Shown piece by piece: positions 18,511 to 27,061 of a DNA stretch of 64,000 nt. The stretch is from Paraburkholderia hayleyella (GTDB lineage Bacteria > Pseudomonadota > Gammaproteobacteria > Burkholderiales > Burkholderiaceae). Numbering within the stretch: the stretch's first letter is position 1; the number at the start of each line of letters is the position of its first letter. The stretch covers positions 124,001 to 188,000 of the forward strand of contig NZ_QPES01000002.1 of assembly GCF_009455685.1 (NCBI RefSeq), given 5' to 3'. The position numbers were made by a program, and so were the translations under genes. The notes beneath the pieces are model-generated. The model saw nothing but the letters and a program-made list of their open reading frames with translations. It had not been told where the DNA came from and did not search any database.

Positions 18511-18556
18511 GCGTGTTGTAGCCCGCACGCGTTGTAGCCCGCGCGTTGTAGCCCGG
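18511..18556. repeat. Short tandem repeat upstream of the GntR gene
   Basis: Three copies of GTTGTAGCCCG with spacers of a few bases (unit about 14-18 bp), plus a degenerate copy just before (CGTGTAGCCTG). It lies 125-170 bp upstream of the TTG start of the GntR gene. It is too short and irregular for CRISPR; it could be replication slippage or a regulatory cluster. Confidence 0.5.
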
Positions 18557-18641
18557 TTAGGCAGGCGAGATGTTAACATGACAGACAAATCATCATACGG
18601 TTATATAGATTATCAATTACACGCTACTTGCTCGCGCGTTG

Positions 18642-19592
18642 TTACAGGTCTAGCACCAGACACGCGCTCTTGCTGCCCGAGCAACAAATCATCATCGAGC
18701 GGTTGGTGTCCTGTTCGCTTTGGGTCAGCACCATGTCCCGGTGGTCCGGCTGGCCCTCCAGTACACGGGTTTCGCAAGTGCCGCACACGCCTTGTGAACA
18801 CGAATAGCTGACCTCCACGCCTGCTCCAAGCAGCGCATCCAGAATCGTTTGGCCCTTGCTGACCTGAATCAGACGTTGGGAGCGTGCGAGCTGCACCGTA
18901 AAACCGCCGTCCGCAGCGGGGGCTTCCCTCGCGGCGAAATATTCCACATGAAAGCGCTCGCGTGCGCCGTCGCAGGTGGCGGCCGCCGCTTCGAAGCTCT
19001 TCAGCATGCCCGTTGGGCCACAACAGTAAAAGTGCGTGGTGGGTGCATGGCGTTTGAGCAGTGCCGCCAGATCGAGCTGTACACCATCGGGCTCGGCATC
19101 GTGATGCCAGTGCACACGTGAACCGTAAGGCTCAAGGGTTGCGACAAAACCTGCCGCAGCGCGGGTGCGTGTGCAGTCATGCAGCTCCCATGAGCGTCCG
19201 AGCTGTTCAAGCCGCTGGATCATGCTGAGCAGCGGCGTAATGCCGATGCCGCCTGCGATCAGTACGGTGTGTGGCGCGTCATCAACCAGAGGGAAATGAT
19301 TGCGCGGCGCGCTGATGGCTAACAGCGTGCCTGTGCGCAAGGTTTCATGCAGGTATTGCGAGCCTCCCCGGCTAGCCGGATCACGGTTGACGCCCAGCAC
19401 GTAGCGGTGGGTCTCATGCGGCGCGTTGCATAGCGAGTAACTCCGTGTCATGCCGTTGGGCAGATGCACGTCGATATGCGCGCCAGCCGTGAAACTGGGC
19501 AGCGCGGCGCCATCGGCGGCGCGCAGTTCGTAGGTGTTGATCGCGGGTGCCTCATAGGTGACCGCGTGAAGCCGCACTTGTAGCGTAGTCAT
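18642..19592 (-). CDS. VanB-type oxygenase reductase (FMN/NAD/[2Fe-2S])
   Basis: Electron-transfer partner for a Rieske oxygenase: NAD(P)H to FMN to a plant-type [2Fe-2S] cluster. The 316 residues are ordered as in phthalate dioxygenase reductase and vanillate demethylase VanB: flavin motif R50-S-Y-S53, NAD motif A113-G-G-I-G-I-T-P120, then C-terminal ferredoxin with C265, C270, C273 and C303. The start at 19592 (MTTLQVRLHA) is backed by AAGGAG upstream; the frame opens at 19670. It is divergent from the Rieske oxygenase gene at 19873, sharing a promoter region with an AT-rich palindrome. It very likely serves that oxygenase. Confidence 0.9.
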   Translation of the reverse strand: MTTLQVRLHAVTYEAPAINTYELRAADGAALPSFTAGAHIDVHLPNGMTRSYSLCNAPHETHRYVLGVNRDPASRGGSQYLHETLRTGTLLAISAPRNHFPLVDDAPHTVLIAGGIGITPLLSMIQRLEQLGRSWELHDCTRTRAAAGFVATLEPYGSRVHWHHDAEPDGVQLDLAALLKRHAPTTHFYCCGPTGMLKSFEAAAATCDGARERFHVEYFAAREAPAADGGFTVQLARSQRLIQVSKGQTILDALLGAGVEVSYSCSQGVCGTCETRVLEGQPDHRDMVLTQSEQDTNRSMMICCSGSKSACLVLDL

Positions 19593-19684
19593 AGTCTCCT
19601 TCCTGTATGTCGCCTTCGTTGCCTTCGATTTGCTGGCTCTGTCCCGAGCCTTGAGGGCAGTGTGCTGCAAATTTATTGCACATG

Positions 19685-19709
19685 TGTATATCTATAATAT
19701 ATATTATCA
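19685..19709. promoter_or_regulatory. Candidate operator in the reductase/Rieske divergent promoter
   Basis: A 25-bp AT-rich near-palindrome (arms starting TGTATA-TC and ending TATTATCA) matching the perfect palindrome at 37169-37193 at about 18 of 25 positions and sharing its central ATAATATA. A weaker relative (TATTATTGTTTGC) lies at 19792-19804. Likely target of one of the two GntR proteins; binding is inferred, not shown. Confidence 0.5.
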
Positions 19710-19872
19710 ACATGGCACGAGCAAGCTTTTGCCCTTGACGTAAAAGCAGCCGATACCAAGGGTTCTACCCAGCATGTCTACATATTTAATGTGTATTATT
19801 GTTTGCCCGTAGCTAGAGCTGGCCATCCGCTGACGACAAGCCGGCCCGCGATAACAATGGAGACTGAAAAAA

Positions 19873-21183
19873 ATGTTGTCCCAAGCAAAAAACGAGCTTT
19901 TGACGAAGGTCGGTCCTGGCGAGCCCATGGGCGAACTGCTGCGCCGCTACTGGATGCCCATCGCCGGCGTGAGCGAATTCGATGAAGTCTCCGTCAAGCC
20001 CGTGCGGTTGCTGGGCGAAGACCTCGTGCTGTACAAGGATCTGAGCGGCAACTTTGGCCTGATTGATCGCCAGTGCCCGCACCGCCGTGCCGATCTGGCT
20101 TATGGCTTTGTCGAAAAATGTGGCTTGCGCTGCAACTATCACGGCTGGCTTTATGAGCAGGATGGCAAGTGTGCCGAGCAGCCGTATGAAGACGTTGCCC
20201 ATCCGCAGCTCAAGCTTAAGGAGCGCGTGAAAATCAAGGCTTATCCGGTGCAGGAAAAAGCCGGGATGCTATGGGCTTATCTTGGGCCGCAGCCGGCCCC
20301 GCTCGTGCCGAACTGGGAGCCGTTCTCGTGGCAAAACGGTTTTATCCAGATCGTTATTTCCGAAGTGCCCTGTAACTGGCTGCAATGCCAGGAAAATTCG
20401 ATTGATCCGATCCACTTCGAATGGATGCACAACAACTGGACGACGCGCCTGAATGGCGCTACAGGTCCGTACTCGCCCACCCACAAGCAGCTCGATTTCG
20501 ACGAATTCGAATACGGTTTCATCTACAAACGTTTGCGTGGCGATGCCGACGAGAACGATCCGCTCTGGTCGATTGGCCGTGTGTGCCTCTGGCCGAATGC
20601 GTTTTTCCTTGGCGAGCATTTTGAATGGCGCGTCCCTATCGACGATTTCCGTACGCTCAGCGTGACCTGGGCGTTCACGCGCGTACCGAAAGAAAGCGAG
20701 CCCTTCACCCAGACGAGCATCCCCACCTGGCATGGTCCGGTGACCGATCCGCAAACGGGCCGATGGATTACCAGCCACGTGATGAATCAGGATTTCGTGG
20801 CATGGGCGGGGCAGGGCGTGATTGCTGACCGCACTCAGGAAAACCTCGGCAGCAGCGATCGCGGCATCGTGATGTTGCGCCGGCGCTTCTTTGAAGAGCT
20901 CGATGTGATTGCGAAGGGCGGCGAGCCGAAGGGGCTGATCCGCGATCCGCAACGCAATGAATGTGTCGAGTTGCCGATCGCCGCGCGTGCGACGTTCGTT
21001 GAAGGGATGACGCGCGCCGAAGTCGCCAGCCACCCGCTCTGGCGTCATCACCTGAAAGATTTCCGTTTCCAGGCCGGGCAGCCCGAGCGTGTGCGCCGTG
21101 CTTTTCTGGACGCGATGGGCCTTGAGCCTCAGCCCAGCCCAAACCTGGACGATGGCGCGCAACCTGCCGCGCATAACGCTTGA
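19873..21183 (+). CDS. Rieske non-heme iron aromatic oxygenase, alpha subunit
   Basis: Hydroxylates or O-demethylates an aromatic acid using electrons from a VanB-type reductase. The 436 residues are single-component alpha type (no beta subunit gene nearby). Rieske cluster ligands: C68-x-H70 and C87-x2-H90. The mononuclear iron site follows E174-x3-D178-x2-H181-x4-H186 ('QENSIDPIHFEWMH'). Length and the opening 'MGELLRRYWMPIAGVSEF' resemble phthalate 4,5-dioxygenase and related demethylases. GGAGA lies about 9 bases upstream of the ATG. It is the first gene of a long plus-strand series running to the ABC transporter. The substrate is unknown. Confidence 0.92.
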   Translation: MLSQAKNELLTKVGPGEPMGELLRRYWMPIAGVSEFDEVSVKPVRLLGEDLVLYKDLSGNFGLIDRQCPHRRADLAYGFVEKCGLRCNYHGWLYEQDGKCAEQPYEDVAHPQLKLKERVKIKAYPVQEKAGMLWAYLGPQPAPLVPNWEPFSWQNGFIQIVISEVPCNWLQCQENSIDPIHFEWMHNNWTTRLNGATGPYSPTHKQLDFDEFEYGFIYKRLRGDADENDPLWSIGRVCLWPNAFFLGEHFEWRVPIDDFRTLSVTWAFTRVPKESEPFTQTSIPTWHGPVTDPQTGRWITSHVMNQDFVAWAGQGVIADRTQENLGSSDRGIVMLRRRFFEELDVIAKGGEPKGLIRDPQRNECVELPIAARATFVEGMTRAEVASHPLWRHHLKDFRFQAGQPERVRRAFLDAMGLEPQPSPNLDDGAQPAAHNA

Positions 21184-21212
21184 GTGCCTGATCGGGCTTA
21201 TCGGAGACGCAG

Positions 21213-22661
21213 ATGCACAGCAGACACTACGACATCCCACTCGGGTTGTTTATCAACGGCGAGTGGCGCACCACGGGGCGCGCCACGCAGCCTGTCATCA
21301 ATCCCGCCGATGAAACCGTGCTGGCGCATCTGCCGCTGGCCACCGTGGCCGACCTCGACGACGCGCTGGCTGCTGCCGCTGCCGGGTTTGCCGTGTGGTC
21401 CCGGATGAGTGCGCTCGAGCGTTCCGGCATCCTGGAGCAAGCCGCCGCGCTGATGCACGAACGCGCCGACCAGATCGGCACGCTGATGAGTTTCGAACAC
21501 GGCAAGATGCTGGCCGATGGCTTGCAGGAAGCGCATAGCTCAGCCGATATCGTCAAATGGTTTGCCGAAGAAGGGCGGCGTGCATACGGCCGTATCGTGC
21601 CGGGGCCCTTGCCGCATTCGCGCCAGCTCGTGCTGAAAGTGCCGGTGGGGCCTGTCGCCGCCTTGACGCCATGGAATTTCCCTGTGCGCATCCCCGCGCG
21701 CACGGTGGCCGCGGCCCTGGCGGCGGGTTGTTCGGTGATCCTGAAGGCTGCAGAAGAAACCCCGGGCTCCACGATAGCGATGGTGCGCTGCTTCGAAGAC
21801 GCAGGCCTGCCCCCCGGCGTGCTGAACCTGGTGTTCGGCGTGCCCGCTCAGGTATCGGAGCATCTGATCGCCTCGAACGTGATCAAGGCGGTGGCGTTTA
21901 CGGGTTCGATCCCGGTGGGCAAGCATCTGGCCAGCCTTGCAGCGCACAACGGTTTGAAAAAGCTCGTGATGGAGCTAGGCGGGCACGCGCCGATGATCGT
22001 GTGTGATGACGTCGACGTGAAGCGCATTGCCACCCTGACGGCTCAAGCGAAGTTTCGTCAGGCGGGGCAGGCATGCATCTCGCCGACGCGTTTTTATATT
22101 CAGCGCGGCGTGTATGACGTGTTTCTCGACACCTTCGTGGACGTCGCGTCGAAGCTCAAGCTGGGCTCGGCGTTCGAACCTGGCGTGCAGGCCAGCCCCG
22201 TCGCCAATGCGCGCCGTCTCGCGGCGGCCGATGCTTTCGTCCAGGATGCCCTGGCACACGGCGCACGGCTCGCACTGGGTGGGCACCGGCTTGAGCGAGC
22301 CGGTTTCTTTTACGCCCCGACGGTGCTGGCGGATGTCCCGGAAAGCGCTCGCATCATGAATGAAGAGCCGTTCGGCCCTGTTGTGCCCATGAGCGCCTTC
22401 GACACGATCGAAGAGGTATTGCTGCGCGCGAACCGTCTCGATTACGGCCTGGCCGCCTATGCCTTCACCGGCTCGGACCGGCGCGCCTTGCAACTGTCGA
22501 ATGGGCTGGAGGCCGGCATGATCGGGATTAACAGCATGCTGGTGTCAGGGGCCGAGGTGCCGTTTGGCGGCGTGAAGGAAAGCGGGATCGGTTCGGAAAA
22601 CGGTATCGAAGGTTTGCAGGCGTATCTCGTGACCAAATTCGTGCAGCAAGCGGTGTTGTGA
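21213..22661 (+). CDS. NAD(P)+-dependent aldehyde dehydrogenase
   Basis: Aldehyde dehydrogenase superfamily, 482 residues, soluble. The catalytic glutamate block 'VMELGGHAPMIVCDD' (about residue 253) and the cysteine block 'RQAGQACISPTRFY' (about residue 288) are intact, as is the cofactor lysine region 'TPWNFPVRIPARTVAAALAA' then 'GCSVILKAAEETPGS'. The C-terminal 'PFGGVKESGIGSENG' resembles succinate-semialdehyde dehydrogenases (GabD) and related enzymes. It follows the Rieske gene by 29 bp with GGAGA before the ATG. In this context it probably oxidises an aromatic aldehyde or a ring-fission semialdehyde; canonical LigC for that step is a different fold. Confidence 0.9.
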   Translation: MHSRHYDIPLGLFINGEWRTTGRATQPVINPADETVLAHLPLATVADLDDALAAAAAGFAVWSRMSALERSGILEQAAALMHERADQIGTLMSFEHGKMLADGLQEAHSSADIVKWFAEEGRRAYGRIVPGPLPHSRQLVLKVPVGPVAALTPWNFPVRIPARTVAAALAAGCSVILKAAEETPGSTIAMVRCFEDAGLPPGVLNLVFGVPAQVSEHLIASNVIKAVAFTGSIPVGKHLASLAAHNGLKKLVMELGGHAPMIVCDDVDVKRIATLTAQAKFRQAGQACISPTRFYIQRGVYDVFLDTFVDVASKLKLGSAFEPGVQASPVANARRLAAADAFVQDALAHGARLALGGHRLERAGFFYAPTVLADVPESARIMNEEPFGPVVPMSAFDTIEEVLLRANRLDYGLAAYAFTGSDRRALQLSNGLEAGMIGINSMLVSGAEVPFGGVKESGIGSENGIEGLQAYLVTKFVQQAVL

Positions 22662-22671
22662 GGAGGCTGTC

Positions 22672-23457
22672 ATGGATGAAGCCTTACTCCTGCCTCGCGG
22701 ATTAGCACAGAGCAACGAACAGGTTGCCGGTTCTGGCGCGGCGTCTGCTGTCTGGGAATCCGTGCAGATGGAAAAACTGTCGTGGCGGATTGCCGCGCAA
22801 GTGCGCGCCGCGCTCTTCTCGCGTCAGGTGAAAGCGGGCGATTTTCTCGGAAGCGAAGCCTCGCTGGCACAGCAGTTCCGCGTCAGCCGCACGGCCGCGC
22901 GCGATGCGCTGCGCTCGCTGGAAGCCGTCGGCATCGTCGAGATCCGGATGGGCGCCAAGGGCGGGGCGTGGATCGCCGCCGCCAATCTCGAACGCTTTGC
23001 CGATGCGCTGTCGGTGCAGTTGAGCCTGATCGGGGCGAAGGCGCTGGAAGTGTTCGAGGCGCAGATGGCGCTCGAAGTGCTGGCTGCGGAAAAAGCCGCC
23101 CAGGGGATGACCACGGCGCAGCGCGAGAACCTGGAAAACGCATTGCATGCCGTGGAGGCAGCGCGCACGCAACTCGATACTTTTACCGAGGCCTCGTTGC
23201 GTTTTCATGAGGCGTTGGTCGAAGCCTCCGGCAACCGTGTGCTGCTGGCGCAGTTCAAGGCGCTGCGCTTCATGCTGATGCCGCTGCTGGCGGCGTTCAC
23301 CGACGCGGATACGGCTGAACGTGTGATCGCTTCGCATCGCCGCCTGTTTGAGGCCGTGTGCGGCGGCGAGGTCGCGCTCGCGCGGCAACTGATGCAGGCG
23401 CGCATCGAAACCGTGCGCGCGCGCTTCATGCCCGCCTGGAGCCGTAGCGTGAGTTAA
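22672..23457 (+). CDS. GntR-family regulator with FCD ligand domain (paralogue 2)
   Basis: A 261-residue paralogue of the regulator at 17640-18386, embedded within the catabolic gene series. The winged helix is 'LAQQFRVSRTAARDALRSLE' with 'AVGIVEIRMGAKGGAW'; the FCD domain contains 'EAQMALEVLAAEKAAQG', 'RFHEALVEASGNRVL' and 'VIASHRRLFEAVCGGE'. It has ~15 extra N-terminal residues compared with paralogue 1. The start at 22672 follows GAGGAGG and lies 10 bp after the aldehyde dehydrogenase stop codon, so it is co-transcribed and probably autoregulatory. Two FCD paralogues around one pathway suggest response to two different intermediates or mixed dimers (inference). Confidence 0.9.
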   Translation: MDEALLLPRGLAQSNEQVAGSGAASAVWESVQMEKLSWRIAAQVRAALFSRQVKAGDFLGSEASLAQQFRVSRTAARDALRSLEAVGIVEIRMGAKGGAWIAAANLERFADALSVQLSLIGAKALEVFEAQMALEVLAAEKAAQGMTTAQRENLENALHAVEAARTQLDTFTEASLRFHEALVEASGNRVLLAQFKALRFMLMPLLAAFTDADTAERVIASHRRLFEAVCGGEVALARQLMQARIETVRARFMPAWSRSVS

Positions 23458-23515
23458 ACCCAGGCCCAAGCCCAGCCTGTGCTTCCCCCCAATACATAAA
23501 CTGATGGAGACATTC

Positions 23516-24574
23516 ATGATTATTGATGCGCACGCGCACGTTACCGCGCCCGATTCGCTTTACGTCTGGAAGTCCGGCCTCGTTTCCCATCGGGGCGCGC
23601 ATGGCCGTGGCAGCGCGCAAATCAGCGATGACGAGATGCTCGCGGTACTCAATGCGCCGACCTTCGGCAGCAAATCGCACCTTGAGCAGTTGCGCGAGAT
23701 CGGCACGGACCTGCAACTGATTTCGCCGCGTCCATATCAGATGATGCATAGCGAGAAGCCGGCGAAGATCGTTCACTGGTTCACCGAAGAGACCAACGAC
23801 ATCATCGCGCAGCAAGCGCGTCTCGTGCCGCAAACGTTTCGCGGCATCGGCGGTTTGCCGCAAGCGTATGGCGAACCGGTGAGCCGTTGCCTGCCCGAGC
23901 TTGAACGTTGCATCAAGGAGCTGGGTCTGGTCGGCGTGCTGCTCAACACGGATCCGAGCGAAGGTCTCGCTACCCATGACGTTCCCGATCTGGGCAGCGA
24001 GTACTGGTATCCGCTGTACGAAAAGCTGGTCGAGCTCGATGTGCCCGCGTATTTGCATTCGGCGGGGTGCCGCTCCGAGCGGCATAACTATTCCTTGCAC
24101 TTCATCAACGAAGAAACGGTCGCGGTGATGGCGCTGGCGCGCTCGCGTGTGTTCAGGGATTTCCCGCAACTGAAGATCGTCGTGTCGCATGGCGGCGGTG
24201 CGGTGCCGTACCAGTTTGGCCGCTTCCAGGCGCCCTCGCTGCGTCCTGGGCGAGCCAGCGAGCCGTTTCTCGACAGCTTGCGCCGGCTCTATTACGACAC
24301 CGTGCTGTATTCGGCAGAAGCGTTGCGTCTGCTGATTAAAACGGTCGGGGCGGACCGCTGTATTTTCGGTGCCGAGCGCCCGGGCGTGGGCACCGTGCAA
24401 GACCCGCAGACAGGCCGCTGGCTCGATGATATCGGGCCGCTGATCGAAAGCTTCGAATGGCTGAGCGCCGCCGAGAAGCAGCAGATTTTTTCGGGCAATG
24501 CCCGCAAGGTGTTCCGCCTTGATGACGTTGGTGCTGGTGCTGGTGCTGTTTCCAGCAGCGCGCGTGCCGCCTGA
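23516..24574 (+). CDS. LigJ-like amidohydrolase (4-oxalomesaconate hydratase family)
   Basis: Metal-dependent TIM-barrel amidohydrolase, 352 residues. 'MIIDAHAHV' is the first metal-binding strand. Blocks that I recognise from LigJ, the 4-oxalomesaconate hydratase of protocatechuate 4,5-cleavage, occur in order: 'DLQLISPRPYQMM', 'LPELERCIKELGLVGVLLNT', 'WYPLYEKLVELDVPAYLHSA', 'VVSHGGGAVPYQFGRF' and the C-terminal 'EKQQIFSGNARKVF'. ACMSD-type decarboxylases share the fold, so a decarboxylase cannot be excluded. The start at 23516 was chosen for its GGAGA ribosome-binding site. The downstream extradiol dioxygenase and RraA/aldolase-family genes fit a hydratase role. Confidence 0.82.
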   Translation: MIIDAHAHVTAPDSLYVWKSGLVSHRGAHGRGSAQISDDEMLAVLNAPTFGSKSHLEQLREIGTDLQLISPRPYQMMHSEKPAKIVHWFTEETNDIIAQQARLVPQTFRGIGGLPQAYGEPVSRCLPELERCIKELGLVGVLLNTDPSEGLATHDVPDLGSEYWYPLYEKLVELDVPAYLHSAGCRSERHNYSLHFINEETVAVMALARSRVFRDFPQLKIVVSHGGGAVPYQFGRFQAPSLRPGRASEPFLDSLRRLYYDTVLYSAEALRLLIKTVGADRCIFGAERPGVGTVQDPQTGRWLDDIGPLIESFEWLSAAEKQQIFSGNARKVFRLDDVGAGAGAVSSSARAA

Positions 24575-24619
24575 CCGCAGGCGTGTAGCGATGACCTTAC
24601 TAGTCCACAGGAGATGCGC

Positions 24620-25627
24620 ATGGCGACCTTAGTCGGTGCGTTTGCCGCTTCGCATGGCCCCTTGCTGTCGATGCCCCCCGAGTTGTGGCATCTGCGCTCG
24701 GGTGCCGACATGAAGAATCCGTCGCACTGGTTTCAGGGGTGCGTGTATGACTATGCGCAACTGCTCGCGGCGCGCGCGCCCGGTTTTGCCGCTGCCGCGA
24801 GCGAGGCACAAAAGCAGGCGCGTTTTGCCGCCTGCCAGCGTGCCCTCGACACGCTAGCAGAACGCTTTGCCGCTGCACGGCCGGATCTGGTGCTGGTGCT
24901 GGGCAACGATCAGCGCGAAGTGTTCAAGGACGATCTGACACCGGCTATCACGCTGTTCAATGGCGCGCAGATCGACAATATTCCGCTCGCCGAAGCCCAG
25001 CGTTTGCGCTTGCCGCCGGGTATCGCCGAAGCGGAAGACGGGCACTGCCCGCCCGAAGGCGCAACGTATCCCGGCGCGCCTGAACAGGCGACGCAACTGG
25101 TCGAAGCGTTGTGCGAGGCGGGCTTCGATATCGCGGTATCGAGCCGCCTGCCCGAAGGCCGTGATCGGCAAAACGGCATTCCTCATGCGTTTGGTTTCGT
25201 CTATCGCCGCGTGATGCGCGATGCACCGCCGCCTTCGATACCGCTCTTTCTCAACGTCGGCGTGGCGCCGAACCAGCCTCGCGTGGCGCGCTGTCTGGCA
25301 CTCGGTCATGCGCTGGGCACCGCGTTACGCGGCTTGCCGGAGGGCTTGCGGGTCGCCGTGGTGGCCTCGGGTGGCATGAGCCATTTCGTGGTCGACGAGG
25401 CGCTGGACCAGACCGTATTGCAAGCCCTGGCGCTGGGCGACGAAGACACGTTGCGCGGCATTGCCGAGCCGTATTTCAACGGCAACACCTCAGAGATCAA
25501 AAGCTGGCTGCCGCTCGTGGGTATTGCACGTAGCGCTGGGCTAACGATGAAGCTGATCGATTACGTGGCGTGCTATCGCTCAGAGGCCGGGACCGGCTCG
25601 GGCATGGCGTTCGCCTGCTGGGAATGA
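24620..25627 (+). CDS. Class III extradiol dioxygenase, LigB family
   Basis: Putative ring-cleaving dioxygenase of 335 residues. The N-terminus 'VGAFAASHGPLLSMPPE' carries the first expected metal ligand (H12). The region that holds the second histidine in LigB reads G95-N-D-Q98-R-E, so glutamine sits where the histidine ligand is expected. Other conserved points are 'GIPHAFGFVYRRVM' (H189), 'GGMSHFVVDE' (H255) and 'NGNTSEIKSWLPLVG' (E292). No LigA-type small subunit is adjacent. The start at 24620 is preferred because AGGAG is well spaced from it; an ATG two codons earlier overlaps that site. The stop overlaps the next frame (ATGA). Ring-cleavage activity is inferred from family and neighbours. 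Confidence 0.78.
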   Translation: MATLVGAFAASHGPLLSMPPELWHLRSGADMKNPSHWFQGCVYDYAQLLAARAPGFAAAASEAQKQARFAACQRALDTLAERFAAARPDLVLVLGNDQREVFKDDLTPAITLFNGAQIDNIPLAEAQRLRLPPGIAEAEDGHCPPEGATYPGAPEQATQLVEALCEAGFDIAVSSRLPEGRDRQNGIPHAFGFVYRRVMRDAPPPSIPLFLNVGVAPNQPRVARCLALGHALGTALRGLPEGLRVAVVASGGMSHFVVDEALDQTVLQALALGDEDTLRGIAEPYFNGNTSEIKSWLPLVGIARSAGLTMKLIDYVACYRSEAGTGSGMAFACWE

Positions 25628-25644
25628 CCACGGAGAGCCTCACC

Positions 25645-26361
25645 ATGCATCACGAAGACGATTACACCCGGCGCCTGAAGCGGCTTGACTGCTGCGCGGT
25701 GTCGGATGCGCTCGACAAGCTCGGGCTGGCCGGAACGGTGACGGGTTTGCCGCAACGCTCGGGTACGCAGCGGATTGCGGGCCGCGCGGTGACGGTCAAG
25801 CTGATCGAGGCCAAGGCCCATGCCGCCGCACAGGCCGCACAGGCCGCGAATGTCACAGGCGGCAGCGTCAGTACCGCACCTCGTCATCTGGGCACCACCG
25901 CGATCGAATTCGCGGGCCCCGGCGATGTGATCGTGGTCGAGCAGCACACCGGCCTCGACGCGGGTAGTTGGGGCGGGATCTTGTCGCTAGGGGCATCGCT
26001 GCGCGGCATCGAAGGCGTGATTGCCGATGGCCCGGTGCGCGATATCGACGAGGCGCGGCAATACGGTTTCCCGGTTTTTGCGCGAGCCCTGACGGCTTTC
26101 ACGGCACGCAACCGGGTCGCGGAAGCCGGCACCAACGTGCCGGTGAGTGTCGGCACGGTGAGCGTGAGCCCAGGCGATTACGTCATCGCCGATAACAGCG
26201 CGGTGATCTTCATTGCCGTGCAACACATCGAGCGCGTGCTGACGGCCGCCGAACACATCGCAGGCAAGGAAGCCGCCATGGCCAAGAAGCTCCTGAATGG
26301 CGTGCCGATTGCCCAGGTGATGGGCGCCGATTACGAATACATGCTGGCCAACCACGGATAA
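25645..26361 (+). CDS. RraA/HMG-aldolase-family protein, copy 1
   Basis: A 238-residue member of the RraA-like family, which includes 4-hydroxy-4-methyl-2-oxoglutarate/4-carboxy-4-hydroxy-2-oxoadipate aldolases that split the final pathway intermediate into pyruvate and an oxoacid. 'CCAVSDALDKLGLAGTV' is the family start, 'GSWGGILSLGASLRGIEG' the phosphate/substrate loop, and 'IADGPVRDIDEARQYGFPVF' the D-G-x-x-R-D active site. The usual later D-A-D-G-V motif is replaced by 'IADNSAVIFIA', so this copy may be altered in metal binding. The start could also be the ATG at 25624, which overlaps the previous stop; 25645 has GGAGAG upstream. Confidence 0.83.
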   Translation: MHHEDDYTRRLKRLDCCAVSDALDKLGLAGTVTGLPQRSGTQRIAGRAVTVKLIEAKAHAAAQAAQAANVTGGSVSTAPRHLGTTAIEFAGPGDVIVVEQHTGLDAGSWGGILSLGASLRGIEGVIADGPVRDIDEARQYGFPVFARALTAFTARNRVAEAGTNVPVSVGTVSVSPGDYVIADNSAVIFIAVQHIERVLTAAEHIAGKEAAMAKKLLNGVPIAQVMGADYEYMLANHG

Positions 26362-26364
26362 ATC

Positions 26365-27015
26365 ATGAGCGATACGAATGCAGCACGCGCGCAGGGCCTG
26401 GATACCGCGACCCTGAGCGATGCCCTGGACCGGCTCGGCATCATTGGCCAGTGCACCGGGATCAAGCCCCGCGACGCCAGCTTCCGCCTGTGCGGACGCG
26501 CTTTCACGATCCTCTACGGCCCGCCTTCGAGCCCGCCAGGAACGGTGGGCGATTACATCGACGATGTGCCGGAAGGGGGCGTCGTGGTGCTTGATAACGC
26601 AGGGCGCGAAGATTGCACCGTGTGGGGCGACATCCTGACGGAGATCGCCCATCGCCGGAAGATCGCCGGCACCGTGATCGACGGCATTTGCCGCGACGTG
26701 AGCCTGTGCCTCGCGCTGGGCTATCCCGTGTTCAGCAAGGGGCACTGGATGCGTACCGGCAAGGACCGCGTTCAGGTGGAAAGTACCCAGGTGCCCGTGA
26801 ATATTGGCCATGTCAGGGTGGCGCCTGGCGATTTGCTGGTGGGCGATGCCGATGGCGTGATCGTGATTCCACAGGCGCATGAGGCGCGGGTGCTGGCTGC
26901 GGCCGAAGAAATTCACGCCGCGGAAAACGCGATCCGCGAGGCGGCGCGCCAGGGCATGCGGCTCGATGAGGCGCGCGCCCAGCATCGCTATCACGCGCTG
27001 CAAACGAAAACCTGA
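26365..27015 (+). CDS. RraA/HMG-aldolase-family protein, copy 2
   Basis: A 216-residue RraA-like protein starting 4 bp after copy 1. 'TATLSDALDRLGIIGQCTGI', 'DCTVWGDILTEIAHRRKIAG' and 'TVIDGICRDVSLCLALGYPV' give the family core with D-G-x-x-R-D, and 'VAPGDLLVGDADGVIVIP' keeps the D-A-D-G-V metal motif lost in copy 1. It may be the active pyruvate-type aldolase subunit. Family members assemble as trimers or hexamers, so mixed assembly with its neighbours is possible. Sequence divergence between the copies is high, so this is not a recent duplication. Confidence 0.85.
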   Translation: MSDTNAARAQGLDTATLSDALDRLGIIGQCTGIKPRDASFRLCGRAFTILYGPPSSPPGTVGDYIDDVPEGGVVVLDNAGREDCTVWGDILTEIAHRRKIAGTVIDGICRDVSLCLALGYPVFSKGHWMRTGKDRVQVESTQVPVNIGHVRVAPGDLLVGDADGVIVIPQAHEARVLAAAEEIHAAENAIREAARQGMRLDEARAQHRYHALQTKT

Positions 27016-27061
27016 GCCTTGGCGTGCGCCCCGCAGTCAGAACGTTAATCAAGGAGACATC

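Noticed and set aside
20269..21240. 323-codon minus-strand frame opposite the Rieske oxygenase
   Set aside because: Typical GC-rich antisense artefact; the plus strand has all Rieske and iron-site ligands.
25987..27003. 338-codon minus-strand frame opposite RraA-family genes
   Set aside because: His/Ala/Arg-rich antisense composition and no motif; the plus-strand genes are well supported.
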